Source: Perkinsus chesapeaki (lineage: Eukaryota > Perkinsozoa > Perkinsida > Perkinsidae). Taken from it: a DNA stretch of 20,053 nt. The notes beneath the pieces were generated by a model. That model ran no database searches and had not been told where the DNA came from. It saw only the letters and a program-made list of their open reading frames with translations. Every line of letters starts with the position of its first letter. Position 1 is the first letter of the stretch. Where the stretch lies: the NCBI GenBank assembly GCA_013115145.1, contig JAAPAO010000625.1, positions 1-20,053 on the forward strand, in the 5' to 3' direction. Positions 19,713 through 20,053 of this stretch are shown piece by piece. Both the position numbers and the translations under genes were made by a program.

Positions 19713-19829
19713 ATGAAAGGAAATAACATCACTCAAGACATGGCCCTTCAATTCTCTACGAGGAAGCCAGCACCAAACACCCTAATTTCTATTAGCGCGG
19801 ATGGCGATCTTTGTCCTGAATTTATATAG
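19713..19829 (+). CDS. Small 38-codon open frame, possible upstream ORF
   Basis: ATG to TAG, beginning MKGNNITQDMALQF and ending DGDLCPEFI. It stops 5 nt before the ATG of the frame at 19835, in a different frame. It could be an upstream ORF in the leader of that gene, part of an unspliced exon, or chance. Composition is unremarkable and no family is recognised. Confidence 0.25.
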   Translation: MKGNNITQDMALQFSTRKPAPNTLISISADGDLCPEFI

Positions 19830-19834
19830 GAAGT

Positions 19835-20053
19835 ATGTTTCGTCAACATGATAGACTATCAGTTGCTGTACTACTTGCGATTGGGTGCTCCACCAACGGT
19901 GTTTGCTCAGTGTTCCGGAACAGTGCAAGAACTCGGGATATGAAAAGACCTGTGGGTCTGGTGTCTCGATTACACCGGTGTTCTGATCTCTCAGCCGTTA
20001 TCCAACCTCACCGGTTCCACCGCGCGGTATTGCCTGCTCTGTTTCCAGCCTTA
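19835..20053 (+). CDS. 5' part of an unrecognised gene, possible signal plus transit peptide
   Basis: From the ATG at 19835 the frame stays open for 73 codons to the window end, so the gene is 3'-incomplete. The product starts MFRQHDR, then has a short hydrophobic segment (LSVAVLLAIGCSTNGVCS) resembling a signal peptide. An Arg/Ser/His-rich, acid-poor stretch with a Phe near its start follows (VFRNSARTRDMKR). A signal peptide plus basic Ser/Arg-rich region is the layout of bipartite plastid-targeting presequences in alveolates with secondary plastids; a mitochondrial presequence is the alternative. The mature protein is outside the window, so function is unknown. A GTATTG donor-like site near 20023 could end the exon. 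Confidence 0.45.
   Translation, partial: MFRQHDRLSVAVLLAIGCSTNGVCSVFRNSARTRDMKRPVGLVSRLHRCSDLSAVIQPHRFHRAVLPALFPAL

Larger units (their letters stand above)
19330..19834. other. Intergenic/3' region after the zinc-finger gene
   Basis: No gene with recognisable motifs. It begins with two adjacent hairpins just after the stop, then becomes AT-rich (ATTAAAAATATG and ATAATAAAATAATAC). A 38-codon open frame at 19713-19829 is the only coding-like item and is listed separately. Confidence 0.5.

Overview
This window looks like gene-dense nuclear DNA from an intron-rich protist. An alveolate of the Perkinsus type is my best guess, by inference rather than by any marker gene. The evidence is roughly balanced base composition, genes 0.1-1.3 kb apart on both strands, and coding regions cut by many GT-AG introns, most of them 41-60 nt. 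TAA, TAG and TGA all appear to act as stops. The gene models below were spliced by hand: I kept a model only where intron phases agreed from exon to exon and conserved protein motifs were rebuilt across the junctions.

Layout, left to right. At 1-1339 (+) lies the 3' part of a PP2C-type protein phosphatase, whose leading intron holds a 27-bp minisatellite. At 1555-7398 (+) is an 18-exon gene for a protein of about 1,512 residues with an IQ (calmodulin-binding) motif, a long acidic segment and a charged C-terminal coiled coil. An intact tRNA-Leu(UAG) gene lies antisense inside the intron that splits the IQ motif. A 1.3-kb gene-poor stretch follows. At 8683-10050 (+) is a multi-exon gene whose product starts MGCSTS, a dual-acylation type N-terminus. 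At 10111-11526 (+) is an 11-exon gene with a MATH/TRAF-like segment.

From 11987 to 18036 four genes lie on the minus strand: two tandem copies of an unrecognised gene (11987-12535 and 12696-13253), a 500-residue ankyrin-RING ubiquitin ligase (13348-15518) and importin alpha (15733-18036). Importin alpha has one GC-AG intron and one apparent single-base frameshift. It is divergent, across 239 bp, from a plus-strand RanBP2-type zinc-finger protein (18276-19329). The right edge carries the 5' part of another plus-strand reading frame, starting at 19835 and running off the window.

Functionally this is a mixed chromosomal neighbourhood: phosphatase signalling, calmodulin-linked coiled-coil scaffold, ubiquitin ligase, nuclear import, RNA-binding zinc fingers, plus lineage-specific genes. 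I see no mobile element, rRNA, CRISPR array or virus-like gene. The most unusual items are the tRNA nested in the IQ-motif intron, the tandem orphan pair with an apparently lost start codon in one copy, and the importin alpha frameshift and GC-AG intron.
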